Source of the DNA: Allodiplogaster sudhausi
Lineage: Eukaryota > Nematoda > Chromadorea > Rhabditida > Diplogasteridae
Length of the DNA stretch: 64,000 nucleotides
NCBI GenBank assembly: GCA_945643635.1
Contig: CALZFC010000021.1
Location: 2,616,501 to 2,680,500 of the forward strand
Reading direction: 5' to 3'
Shown here: positions 22,737 through 33,507 of the stretch, one piece after another
Layout: each line of letters starts with the position of its first letter
How positions within the stretch are numbered: position 1 is the first letter of the stretch
Made by a program: the position numbers and the translations under genes
Notes under the pieces: generated by a model
What the model was told of the DNA's origin: nothing
Databases searched by the model: none
Seen by the model: only the letters and a program-made list of their open reading frames with translations

Positions 22737-24002
22737 TCCTGGATGAAAAATAAAGGAAAGCTTTTCATCCTGGTTAACTGAAGTTAAAACGGATAGTAAA
22801 TTTTCGTTCCGAAAGAAACGTCAATATTTTCTCATTAGTCAAAGCAAAATCTATGGGAGACAAATTTAAAGAAATCAAATTTTCTGCTTTATCTGCAAAA
22901 ATAGTATATCTAGTTTCATGTCTGATATAACGTAATGTACCGAACGAGCTTTCGCTGGGTGCGATACTTGGGCAAGAGTATTGCGCACCTGTACAAGCGT
23001 TGTATTTTGTGGAAAAAAGTCACTTTCGCGTTACGCACCTAATTATTCCGGAAGGTGCCGAAAAAGTACGATCTCGATTTCGAATAACTCAAAAGTACTT
23101 TAATACAACAAACAAATCTTTGGCGTGAAATATACTCAAAAAGTGCATAAAGGTGCACATTACTTGGCAGCGACGATTATAACACAGGCAAACTTAATCT
23201 TTTAGTTAAAATCGTGGGAATTCCTGTGTGCTTCGTTTCCTACTATCTGAAGAACGTTTTTCTCCCATTGAAATTCTTGGTAGTGGTACATGTAAGAAAT
23301 TTCTTTGAAAGCACAAAACATTTGCAGAAATGCCTCAATGTCTCCTTGCAGCTCCTACAATGTTGCCTTTGTTCGTTCACTAGACCAAGGGTGAGGATCC
23401 AACAATGCTCGTGAGCGAGAAATGGAGGCTATTTGATTGTATTTATTTCCTTGTGAGCAGATGGAGTGGTAGCATATATTTCTGCAATAACGATGACTAA
23501 TCTAACGAAAGATAAAGCAGAAAAGGGATTGGAGGTCATAGACTGGGGGGGGGGTGGATCCGTCTTTTCTCTCTCTCTCTCCCGTATTGTTACGGAACAG
23601 TCGCAGGCTCGGTTCCACTTTCACCTTTTCAGCGTTTGTCGCTCATTAGCAAATTCTCTCTCATGAACATCTTCTCTCTTTTCAATTAGCAAAGGCTCTG
23701 CCACAGATACGGATTTGGCCTTTGGTAATAACCTCCTCAAACTTGACAATTCCCACTCTTTAGCAGTCTGTTTCTCCCACTATCCTTTCTATCTTTCGTT
23801 TGTTTTCATGGAATGAAATCGTAGTGCGAGGCACAGGCAAGGTCAGCAAAGTTGGCATGAAAGAGAAAGGAAACCAGAGAGTGAGTAAGTGAGGAGGAAA
23901 AAGGCAAAGAGGCGGAGGAAGAGAGAACGAGAAGGAAGAGGGAGAGCGAAGGAGAAGGCGAGAGAATGACGCGTCCTCGAGGAGATCCATGTATGTAGTA
24001 GG
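22737..24002. other. Intergenic, receptor 5 upstream flank and collagen upstream region
   Basis: The first ~400 bases resemble the upstream flank of receptor 4. A G8 run sits at about 23545-23553 and a short CT tract at 23568-23581. A GA-rich stretch follows at about 23860-23970. No gene seen. Confidence 0.45.
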
Positions 24003-24010
24003 TATAAAAG
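24003..24010 (+). promoter_or_regulatory. TATA box of collagen copy 2
   Basis: TATAAAAG, preceded by GG, 126 bases upstream of the collagen-like ATG at 24129. The same GGTATAAAAG core precedes the intact collagen on the other strand. Confidence 0.6.
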
Positions 24011-24128
24011 GGTAACCCAGCCAGACAATGACATCCTCGTACTCTTTAAAACAGGCAGTTCCAGAGCTTTCGAGGATGGATCTGCTTGTTCCTTCAGTGT
24101 TGATCGTTCTTTGCATTACAGAGAGAGA

Positions 24129-25326
24129 ATGACGGGAACGACTCGAATGTTGGTGAGCTTCCACCGTGTGCGGCGCGGCTCTCTACTGCACTCTGCTCGC
24201 GGTCGGCGTGATGTTCCGCGACAGCAACGCCTTTTACGAGGGGGCCCACGACATGGGCGAGTTCAAGGTGAGGAAAGCCTACATTCAATTTATCTTGACA
24301 ATCTTTATTTTTTCAATACCATTAATACTACATTCGGACTTTATAAGATTTAAGCTTATCTTTTTTTACCACTGCATTTTGCAGCTGCTGGCCGATGACG
24401 CGTGGCAGCAGATGATTCTTTCGAACGGCGCGGCCGGCCGCTCCGAGTCCGCCGGCGGAGTCTTCGGAGTCGCGCGCTCCAAGCGCTCGGGCGGCACTGC
24501 GGCTGCGCCCTCGGCCCGAACAACTGCCCGAGTGGCCCGGCCGGCCCGCCCGGAGCAGCCGGATCCAAGGGAGAGGACGGCCTGCCAGGAGATGTCGGAG
24601 TGCCAGGCACCCATGGAGCCGGCATGATGTCCGACAATGCTGGAGGATGCGTCAGCTGCCCTGCTGGACCCCCGGAGAGGCGGGTCCTGACGGAGATGCC
24701 GGAGAGCCTGGAACTGACGGCTACCCTGGTCAGCTTGGTCGCCCTGGCAAGAACGGTGGACGCGCGGACCTCCAGGAGAGCCCGGCCACGCTGGACGCGA
24801 CGGAAGACCTGGCCGCCATGGAGGCCCAGGCCGCCACGGAAAGAAGGGTCACGGCAAGCCTGGCCTTCCCGGCCGTGTTGGCACTCCTGGTCGTCCAGGC
24901 AAGCCCGGTTCTCGTGGACAGAACGGCAATCGGGGAACCCCCGGTGCCCAGGGAGAGCCTGGCATCCCTGGCAATGATGGCCTTCGCGGAGATGACGGAG
25001 TTTCTGGAGAGCCCGGATCTGACGGCACCCCTGGCGCGGACGCCGCGTACTGCCCGTGCCCTCCGCGCACTGCTGACATCTCTGGCCACGGCGGACAAGG
25101 GGGATAAGATGCACCCTCTTCTTCTCACGGCTCGACCCCTGCCGCTCCCGCGCCCGCTCCTGCCGGATACGATTCCCCAATCGCCTCAAACCCCTCTTCT
25201 CAAGTGGGATATGATGCCCCCTCCTCTCCCTCCTCCACCCACGCTCCCTCCTCCACCCATGGCTCTGCTGGCTACGATGCACCCGCAGGCACCGCAGCCC
25301 CCGCTCCCGCTCCCTACCGCCACTAA
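24129..25326 (+). pseudogene. Cuticle collagen pseudogene (copy 2)
   Basis: Exon 1 (24129-24267) and exon 2 (24385-25326) mirror the intact collagen at 26645-27785. Exon 1 encodes a nematode collagen N-terminus in two frames: the opening MTGTTRMLVSFH and then VCGAALYC...GVMFRDSNAFY, shifted relative to each other at about 24165. Exon 2 keeps the furin site RSKR, then shifts by one base at about 24497 (before CGCALGPNNC). It shifts again at the C-run near 24670, and loses 7 bases near 24762 after KNGGR. A TAA at 25105-25107 replaces the Tyr of GGYDAP. With five lesions it cannot make a collagen. The near-identity of exon 2 to copy 1, against a diverged exon 1 and intron, suggests gene conversion or very recent partial duplication. 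Some homopolymer indels could be sequencing errors. Confidence 0.8.
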
Positions 25327-25445
25327 TTGTAAGATGTGTAATATAAACAGGACGAATAAATTATTTGGCTCATTAATGCGGGGATCTCGAGTTACCACAG
25401 ATTTTCATTTATACTCAGCGAATTACATATGTACATACATATGTA
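24385..25445 (+). repeat. Inverted repeat, left arm (collagen exon 2 + 3' flank)
   Basis: Near-identical to the reverse complement of 26530-27595. Similarity starts sharply at the exon 2 boundary and extends about 120 bases past the stop codon, into the ACATATGTACATACAT run. The arms are separated by about 1.1 kb. Confidence 0.85.
25355..25360 (+). terminator. AATAAA poly(A) signal of collagen copy 2
   Basis: AATAAA 29 bases after the stop. In the intact copy the same place reads GATAAA because one A is missing, so the decayed copy keeps the better signal. Confidence 0.5.
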
Positions 25446-26529
25446 CATACATACCCGATCAGAGACGGCCCAAATCTGTAAGCAGGATTTAGGATACAGA
25501 AAGTTGGTGCTCCCACTGGCAGATAAAACAATTATTGCAAGTTACAAATTGACATTTTTATGAGGGTATATTTACCATTACATATGTACATACAACATAC
25601 ATATATATCTTTCTGTTCTTTTCTGTTCACAATAGCATTCGGAGGTTACAACTACCCCGCTTGACGAAAGAATTTAGTACAACTTTGAAAGAGAAGAAGA
25701 CATCGTTTCGTCTAGAAATAAATGATTATCCACATTTGAAGACAATTAGACATCATAGCGTATGGCATAATTAAATATAAGTTCTATTCAATTTTGGGGA
25801 TATTTTTTATAGTCTTGAAAAATGTTTTCTTAGTGCTCCATGTCAAGTGAAAAACTTATTGTTTTAACAAATGAAGACAAGAAATGGGGATAATCGAGAA
25901 AGCGGGAGGGACTAGGAAATGCTCTGGAGGGGCTGTCCACGGCGCTTTCGTAGCGAGAGCATGCACATGAGAGGCATTTTGTCATAAGCAATTTTGCAAT
26001 CAGTTCATGAATATATCTTTTTCATCCCTAATTTAAATTTAGAAACAAAACAATTAAACAAACTATTTTATGTTAATTTCTGAACATATTTATTTTTCTA
26101 ATCTTTTATTAATTCAATTCAACTTAATTCATTTTATCATTGGTTTTTATTAAATAATTTTTTTAAACTTGACGAAATGGATGACGAAATGAGCTCTCCA
26201 AGCGCGAGAGGCGTGCAGGAGGCCGAGAAGAGCAGCTCGTTGCGCGCGCGAGATTCCAAGAGGCGATCCGCGCATGATGAAAGCGCCACAATGCATATTC
26301 CATTCGAAGCTGGATGACTAATTGTAACAAACACATGTTACTTCAGTATTTCTTGCAAAATTATTTTCAAAGTGCTCAACTTACAAGAAAACTGATATGC
26401 TCAGCAAAGTATGCATATATTCTCTCAACATGCTGAGAGAATAGAAGAGAAAGAAGAAGGCCATGACGAATAGTACTTGGCCAAATCCTTCCCCTTGGTA
26501 CCCTCGTTCTTCTTCTCCTTTCTTATTCA
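25446..26529. other. Spacer between the collagen inverted-repeat arms
   Basis: AT-rich, about 1.1 kb, with no gene seen. A GC-richer patch at 26180-26300 has no recognisable product. Confidence 0.5.
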
Positions 26530-27595
26530 TATGTATGTACATATGTAATTCGCTGAGTATGAGTGGAAATCTGTGGTAACTACGAGATCCCCACATTAAT
26601 GAGCCAAATAATTTATCGTTCTGTTTATATTAGACATCTTACAATTAGTGGCGGTAGGGAGCGGGAGCGGGGGCTGCGGTGCCTGCGGGTGCATCGTAGC
26701 CAGCAGAGCCATGGGTGGAGGAGGGAGCGTGGGTGGAGGAGGGAGAGGAGGGGGCATCATATCCCACTTGAGAAGAGGGGTTTGAGGCGATTGGGGAATC
26801 GTATCCGGCAGGAGCGGGCGCGGGAGCGGCAGGGGTCGAGCCGTGAGAGGAAGAGGGTGCATCGTATCCCCCTTGTCCGCCGTGGCCAGAGATGTCAGCA
26901 GTGCGCGGAGGGCACGGGCAGTAGGCGGCGTCCGCGCCAGGGGTGCCGTCAGATCCGGGCTCTCCAGAAACTCCGTCATCTCCACGAAGGCCATCATTGC
27001 CAGGGATGCCAGGCTCTCCCTGGGCACCGGGGGTTCCCCGATTGCCGTTCTGTCCACGAGAACCGGGCTTGCCTGGACGACCAGGAGTGCCAACACGGCC
27101 GGGAAGGCCAGGCTTGCCGTGACCCTTCTTTCCGTGGCGGCCAGGGCCTCCATGGCGGCCAGGTCTTCCGTCGCGTCCAGCGTGGCCGGGCTCTCCTGGA
27201 GGTCCGCGAGGTCCGCGTCCACCGTTCTTGCCAGGGCGACCAAGCTGACCAGGGTAGCCGTCAGTTCCAGGCTCTCCGGCATCTCCGTCAGGACCCGCCT
27301 CTCCGGGGGGTCCTGCAGGGCAGCTGACGCATCCTCCAGCATTGTCGGACATCATGCCGGCTCCATGTGTGCCTGGCACTCCGGCATCTCCTGGCAGGCC
27401 GTCCTCTCCCTTTGCTCCGGCTGCTCCGGGCGGGCCGGCCGGGCCACTCGGGCAGTTGTTCGGGCCGAGGGCGCAGCCGCACGTGCCGCCCGAGCGCTTG
27501 GAACGCGCGACTCCGAAAACTCCGCCGGCGGACTCGGAGCGGCCGGCCGCTCCGTTCGAAAGAATCATCTGCTGCCACGCGTCGTCGGCCAGCAG
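26530..27595 (-). repeat. Inverted repeat, right arm (collagen exon 2 + 3' flank)
   Basis: Reverse-complement partner of 24385-25445. Confidence 0.85.
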
Positions 27596-27785
27596 CTGAA
27601 GAGGTAGTAATGGTCAGGAGAAAAACTGGTGGTTGTACCTTGAACTCGCTCATGTCGTTGATGGCCGCGTCGTAGAATGTGTTAATGTCTCGGAACATGA
27701 CGCCTACGATAAGAATAGTGGCCGTGAGAGCCGCTCCCGTAATCGCCGAGGTCAGGCCGACGAAGAAACGCGTCGTGTGAATCAT
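26645..27785 (-). CDS. Nematode cuticle collagen (copy 1, intact)
   Basis: Two exons, 27639-27785 and 26645-27595, about 365 codons. Exon 1 encodes the N-terminal cuticle-collagen domain, with a hydrophobic signal-anchor (ITGAALTATILIVGVMF) and the conserved FRDINTFYD region. Exon 2 opens LLADDAWQQM, then has a furin-type cleavage site RSKR. A short Gly-X-Y block follows, flanked by Cys pairs (CGCALGPNNC and CVSC), and a main Gly-X-Y domain of about 110 residues closed by CPCP. The tail repeats a YDAP motif with Pro/Ala/Ser. Nematode cuticle collagens are secreted, trimerise through Gly-X-Y, are trimmed at RXXR and cross-linked through Cys and Tyr; the YDAP tail could supply tyrosines. A TATA box lies upstream, and a GATAAA sits in the usual poly(A)-signal place. 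Confidence 0.9.
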
Positions 27786-28862
27786 TCTGTAAATCAGAGA
27801 TATATTTAATTAATAAACAATGAATTGGCTTTTGACGATGAATGCCAATGAATGGGCGCTGCTTGACGATTCTTGCTATCCGCTGCATCTGCTATCTCTT
27901 TTATACCAAACCAGAAGTGGGAGGATACGGCTGCTTATAGCCTCGAGTCAATGCCACAACCATCATTTAGTCGAGGATATTCGCTGCTTCGCTTGTTGTA
28001 TACACTCGTGAGCAGGAGAGAAGTAGAGAGATATTTGGAGGCAGTGGGAATCGACAAGCGTTAGAGATTAGGCAGAATCGAGAGAGAACCATCAAGCAGA
28101 GAGAGGAGAAGTTAAAGGGAATGAAGGTGAAAAGGGAAAGGCCATCTGTGTCGCGGATCAGTTCTAAGCAGAAAGAGAAAGTGGAACAAGCTAAGCGACG
28201 GGTTGAACAGAGAAAATAAGGCAAGGGGAGAAAGGTCAATCAATTCGTTCTGTTATCTCACTGAGCAGCCTCTCTCTTCCATGCAGCTGGAGGAACATAA
28301 CCGAGCTTGCACAGTGGAAAAGGGCTTTTTTTTTAAACAAAATTTATCAACAACAAGTTCTCATCAACTCCCAGAACACTTTCAAATTCAACACAAATAA
28401 ATACCCTCGGCTCGGCATACTGCCTGATATGCGCTTTGTCACCGGCTATTAAATGAAACATTAATCAAGCTTATTAAGTTAGAAAAAATAGCCGTACAGT
28501 CAGAACGACGATGAATAATTTCATTGAAATTTAATGACTATCCATCACAATGTCGTATGTAAATACGTATGACTACTCCATCTATCGTTCTCTTCAACGG
28601 CCTCTGCATCATAAAATATATGTATGTATGCAAAAAATCTTTCCCTGATTCGGGCCATTCACCGACTATTGTAGGCGGTATGTATGCATGTTTAATTTTA
28701 AACTTAACCTAAATGTCACGAAAAATTTGAGATTTCTAAATATTTATGCACAAAGAATCATGAGTATGTATTTACATTGATTGGTATGCGCGATCATGCC
28801 GCCTCGCCCCTGCCTCCTTAGTAGATCGAATAAGTTATTCCGTACTGGAGATAATTATAGCG
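27786..28862. other. Intergenic between collagen and astacin
   Basis: Holds the collagen TATA box (27898-27905) and GA-rich sequence. No gene seen. Confidence 0.5.
27898..27905 (-). promoter_or_regulatory. TATA box of collagen copy 1
   Basis: TATAAAAG in a GGTATAAAAG context, about 113 bases upstream of the start codon. It matches the box before copy 2 although the surrounding sequence differs. Confidence 0.6.
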
Positions 28863-30599
28863 CTAGTAAACAATGATTGGCATGAGGTTCGCCCCGTAGA
28901 TGACTTGGCCGGCATCCGTATTGCAGCAGAACCTGGAAGCAACTGCGGCTTAGCATTTGTACATATGCAGTAATCGAGATCTTCCGACCAAGAGTCTTCG
29001 TGGTTGTCTGGAAGGGCTTAGTGCAAATATAAAGCACGAAAGATTAAAGGATCGCGTAACTGAATTATATATTTTTCTGATTATTGTTTTCCCTTCCCTC
29101 AAAATTGCATGATTGGTTTTTACTATTCAAGCAAAATGGCGTGTAGTCAAAGCTGAGTTTCTTCGTGCATTAGGAAAAGGATTCAAAAAAGTCAGGGGAA
29201 GGGGGGGGGGGGCTGACACGAACCGTGGACCCGTGAGCGTTGGCTCCCGCTTGAACTCGATGCCACCGTACGTGCAGCCTCCTACGCAGTGAGCCGTTTT
29301 GAAGTACGACAACGTCGCCTTCACTCTCTTTCCGGTCGGAGCCTATATTCAACATTATCATCATATGTATTTAGATATGTACAAAGTACTCTTTTTAACT
29401 GCATTAAAAAATTAAAGACGGCTGTTAAAGACGACGCTCTCTGATACATACATCCTTACATAAAGAGAAGAACAATCTCTGACATAGATCCAGTAGATGC
29501 AGTAGTCGAAGTCATCGTAGATTTGGGTCGAGTTGTAGCCGACGGTGCCGCTGAAGGAGCCGCCGTACGTCGAGGCAGCGTACGTCTGGCCGCAGATGGC
29601 TGGCTGCAAGGCCGTTCTCATGATGCCAACCGGTTCTCATCTTCTCCTTTCTCTTACCCTCTGCGAGCAGTCGTTGCCGCCGTAGCCGAGCGGGCAGAGG
29701 CAAGTGTAGCAGTTGCGAGGGTGCGGAAAGCCGCCGTAGTAGCACTGGACGGTGTTGCCGCAGCGTGCAAAACCCTTTCCATCTTATAGGCACTTACTTT
29801 TCGCAGCCTCTCCAGAAGAGGGGGCCAACGAAGTTTGTGATATGCTTATTTAGAAATAATGAGAAGATAGAAGGAAACGAGAAGTCAAGGTGTTGAGAGC
29901 CGAAATATGCCTGAATTGAGCGATCATTAGGGAAGAACTAAGTTCAGCTCACCCTCTTTGTTTCTTTCAAAAGACAGAATGACTTTGAGCCTAAGAGCGG
30001 AGAACTAGCTTCTGCATCCGTAGTGGTCGTTCATCTCGAGGATGTCTCGGAAGGACAGAATGTACGAGCCGAGAGTCTCCTGCTGTTGCCCATCTCTCGC
30101 TACCATCGCTGCCGCGCCATTCGAAGAAAATCTACAATCCGTTCATGCTATTTCTTATCTTTCATATAGTTTCCTCATCCAATTATTATTTAATACTTTA
30201 ATTTTTAACGTCGAATTCAGCTAGGAGCCTTCAGTTCACAAGCATATTTTAATGTATGGCTCCTTGGTACCTCTTTGTTTATGTAAACAGTTAAGGCTGA
30301 GGGATGGGACTCACGCCGTTCCTCGGTACTGCATGACACTGCCGTAATCGTAGGGTGTCCCATAGTTGTAGTTGGTAGATTCCGACTGTCTGACGAACTG
30401 GTTAGAAGTTCCACTCTACAAAGAAGTAAAAGAATTGATCGCTAATTGTTCGGAAACAGAGAGAAGAGTGAAAGGGAGAAAGTGAGGGAGAGAGAGAAGT
30501 AGGGAGAAAGAGAGAGAGGAAGAAGGATAGAGAGGGAGGGAGAAAAAGAGAAGCGAGTGAAAGAGTCCCAGCAAAAGAGGGAGAGAAATGCAGCGAAAA

Positions 30600-30640
<41 letters not shown>

Positions 30641-32231
30641 CTCGCCTGCATGTTTTTTGACTGCACGAGGATGCTGTTGTCTCTGTCGTATCTTTCCTGT
30701 TCGTGGTAGAATCCGAGGGCGTGGCCGAATTCGTGCAAGGCGATGCCCACCTGAGAAGGTTTGTTACTTTACAAAAACAAAGCGATTTTTTTCTACAATG
30801 ATAAAAACAGTAATAATTGAAACGGACATGATCTCATCCATCTCCGAGTGACAAGGTCTGCGTTGCATGGCCAGAGCGGCCGACGTACGAATAGCAGCCC
30901 GTTCCACGAGTGATCATTACCTGGATGGAATTATTGAACGTCTTCTCGCTGACTCTTCAAGTATTGTCACTTCAATTTAATTAACATATGTACATATTTA
31001 TGTAAACGCAATGTATATGTATTCATTTATTTCATTTACATCGTAAATAAAAAGAAAAGCAACCTTCTGCGATGCCGTCGTGCTCTCGTAAAAGTTAATG
31101 CAAGTGTTCTCGCTCCAGAGTTTAATCGCACGCCGAGCAACCGTCTCGACGTGCGTTCCCTCTGTCAAGGCGAGAGAGGTTACAAATTACGGGAGTCGAA
31201 AAATGATCTTAAATTCTTGGCTCATTTGCATGATCATACTCTGTGAAAGCTGCTAACATGATCAGGAAATTCATGAAAGAAAAAGTTCCATATGGACTAG
31301 AGGGAGTGAAAGGTAGAAAACGGAATGGTTCTGACTGCTTGTGGAGTCAAAGTAGTAGAACAAGCCGGTGCTCGAGATTGTGTTTGGGTAGAGATAGTCA
31401 CGGTAGGCTTGGCGGCGCTTTCGCACTTCAGCGCCAGTCTCCGAGGAAGTGTCATTTCCTTCTTCAGCCGAGATAATCAAGTCCGTCTGTTCTCTAACAA
31501 AGAAACAGGATTTTTCTCAAGATGCATATAAAAGATACCCAGAAACTCAATAACAAATGAATTTTGTATGACATGAAAATAAATGAATGGAATAAATCAT
31601 AGATTGAAGCTTGTGCCTGGTGAGCACGATGTCTCCTCTGTAGAAGCCGCCAGAGACGCCGGCGATTTCGTTGACGCTGGCCACGTCGTCGCCACTCTTC
31701 AGCACCGCCACGTGCACTCGCTTTCCTTCCTTCTTCAACACGTGCAATTCTTCATTTCCGAATGTTCAATTTTTTATGAAAAATATTTACTAGTCAAATG
31801 TTCGAAATATAATAAGACAACTCCATTACAGATCAATGCGAAAGACAAAACAAACAAAAGACACAGTAAGGAAACCAATCAATTTCTTCAAACTTTGGAA
31901 GCAACCTTGAGAATATTATCGATGAATGAGCGAATTGCGAAGGAACGCTTCCCTTCCTGCTTCTTGATCTGGTCGATTGCCTTTTTTTCGATCACCGACA
32001 GCTTTCCTCTCATGTATGCGAGATCGTCATTTTGACTCTAATTTTTTTTTATTAACATGCATTATTCGTCCTGTTCAACCGGGCTAAGCTGTTAGGTTCA
32101 TAGGAATTGATTGACGACAAAATGATAAATGATTGAACCGTTTCATCGTCCGCACGTGAATTGGCTGGCCTGGGAAGGCTGAACGCGAGGAGCGGCAGAA
32201 GAAGCACGAGGAGCAGATAGGCTGACATCAT
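28863..32231 (-). CDS. Secreted astacin metalloprotease with EGF and CUB domains (NAS type)
   Basis: Exons with matching phases: 32139-32231 (signal peptide MMSAYLLLVLLLPLLAFS), 31906-32037 and 31617-31732 (propeptide), 31322-31493 (RRQAYRDYLYPNT and LFYYFD, start of the mature enzyme), 31064-31159, about 30838-30920, 30646-30750, 30315-30415, 30010-30131, about 29807-29830 (uncertain), 29658-29774 (EGF-like, six Cys), 29484-29603, 29224-29342 and 28863-28932 (CUB, ending RFCCNTDAG...NLMPIIVY). The zinc site HEFGHALGFYHEQERYDRD is complete; the Met-turn reads SVMQY where family members usually have SxMHY. Odd points: no clear donor after LSLGD in exon 6; the usual Cys of GDGC is not found; GC donors are used; the CUB end seems short. 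Collagen-processing relatives exist (for example DPY-31), so a cuticle role beside the collagens is plausible. Confidence 0.82.
30605..30639 (+). repeat. (GA)n microsatellite in astacin intron
   Basis: About 17 uninterrupted GA units lying just downstream of the exon at 30646-30750, in the intron that starts with a GC donor. Confidence 0.9.
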
Positions 32232-32455
32232 CTCTTCTTTGTCGGGCTCTCATTGCCATGACCCCTTTTAAACCATTACCTCCTGGGGGACGGATCAAAA
32301 CAAACAGTATGCGGCGCGTGATATGAATTATTCAAAATTTTCATCCCATTTCGAATGCCTGTGCCGACTTTGTGGCAAGCGGAAACGGCAGAGCAAAGTA
32401 AACTGACTTCTGGATAGTGCATATTAAGAGAGTTGGTATATAGGTGAGTAAAAGA

Positions 32456-32462
32456 GAGATAA

Positions 32463-32495
<33 letters not shown>

Positions 32496-32553
32496 AAGAT
32501 AGAGTGAGAGTGGGAGATGGAAAGGTAAGTGAGAAAGAGTGATAAGCGTGAGT

Positions 32554-32609
<56 letters not shown>

Positions 32610-32610
32610 A
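32456..32610 (+). repeat. (GA)n-rich microsatellite
   Basis: Imperfect GAGAGA/GAAAGA blocks ending with about 19 uninterrupted GA units at 32571-32608. Confidence 0.85.
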
Positions 32611-33418
32611 AGATGAGAGCAAGATAGAGAATGAAACAAAACACTGCGGTCATGTGGCGTATCCTAACTGCCTAGAAAAATAGGCATCATAGTTCCCTTA
32701 TTTTTTGATCAGGTGGCGACGTCGAGGAAGCGATGGAATGAAATCAACACAGAGTGCGATTCAGTTTAATCGGATTATTTTAATAACTAGCCGCCACTGT
32801 GTTTGCTCGACTATTGTCATAATCGGTTTTGTTTAACAATTCATATCTGTGGCTTCAAAAATAATATTTATATACACATTCACAGATCTGTTATAATTAT
32901 TTGTAATAATTTTGAAGTCCTTTTACTAAGAAATTTTTTTCGAATGACAAACAAACATAGCAAAAAGTTGAATGTACATACATACATATTTGCTATGGGC
33001 TTGCGAAACGTTGAAGAACATCTCTGCTGTCCAAAGGAAAGCAGCCGTGCGAAAGACAAGCAAGCACTTTTTTCATTATCGTGCTTCTTCATTTTCTTCT
33101 GTTTCTTCTTCTACTTACAATTAGACTGCCGCCTTCAGCTCTTCTACTCTTCAATCGAACTTGGTTGGGTTTTCTTTCTTGCATCATTTCACGCGCTGTA
33201 ATTAGAGAAGCGCAAGAAGAGTGCGGCCAGAGACAACACGCAGAAGTAAAGCGAAAGAAAAAAAACCGAGTTTTTCCAAGTACACGTAGAACATATGCTT
33301 ATAAGCATACACCTCAATTTCGCTGTTTTGATTTTTTTCCTTGAAAAGTGGTCCAACTTCCATTCACTTTAGACAAATTAAACATGTATTTAGCAATTTA
33401 AATATTCAATTATACATT

Positions 33419-33507
33419 AAAACCATTCAAGACCGTAGTAGACAACGTTCGGAATATAATATATAACAACATTCCGAACGTTGTCTACTACGGTCTTGAA
33501 TGGTTTT
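33419..33507. repeat. Perfect 37 bp hairpin
   Basis: Arms 33419-33455 and 33471-33507 are exact reverse complements around a 15-base AT-rich loop. The arm core is CCGTAGTAGACAACGTTCGG. Confidence 0.9.

Noticed and set aside
24356..25282. Long alternative frames across both collagen copies (up to 308 codons)
   Set aside because: Arg/Gly/Pro or Leu/Pro-rich shadows of the Gly-X-Y codon pattern and GC-rich sequence; the true frame has the furin site and Cys pairs.
32276..32653. Ser/Leu repeat frames
   Set aside because: Translations of a (GA)n/(CT)n microsatellite.
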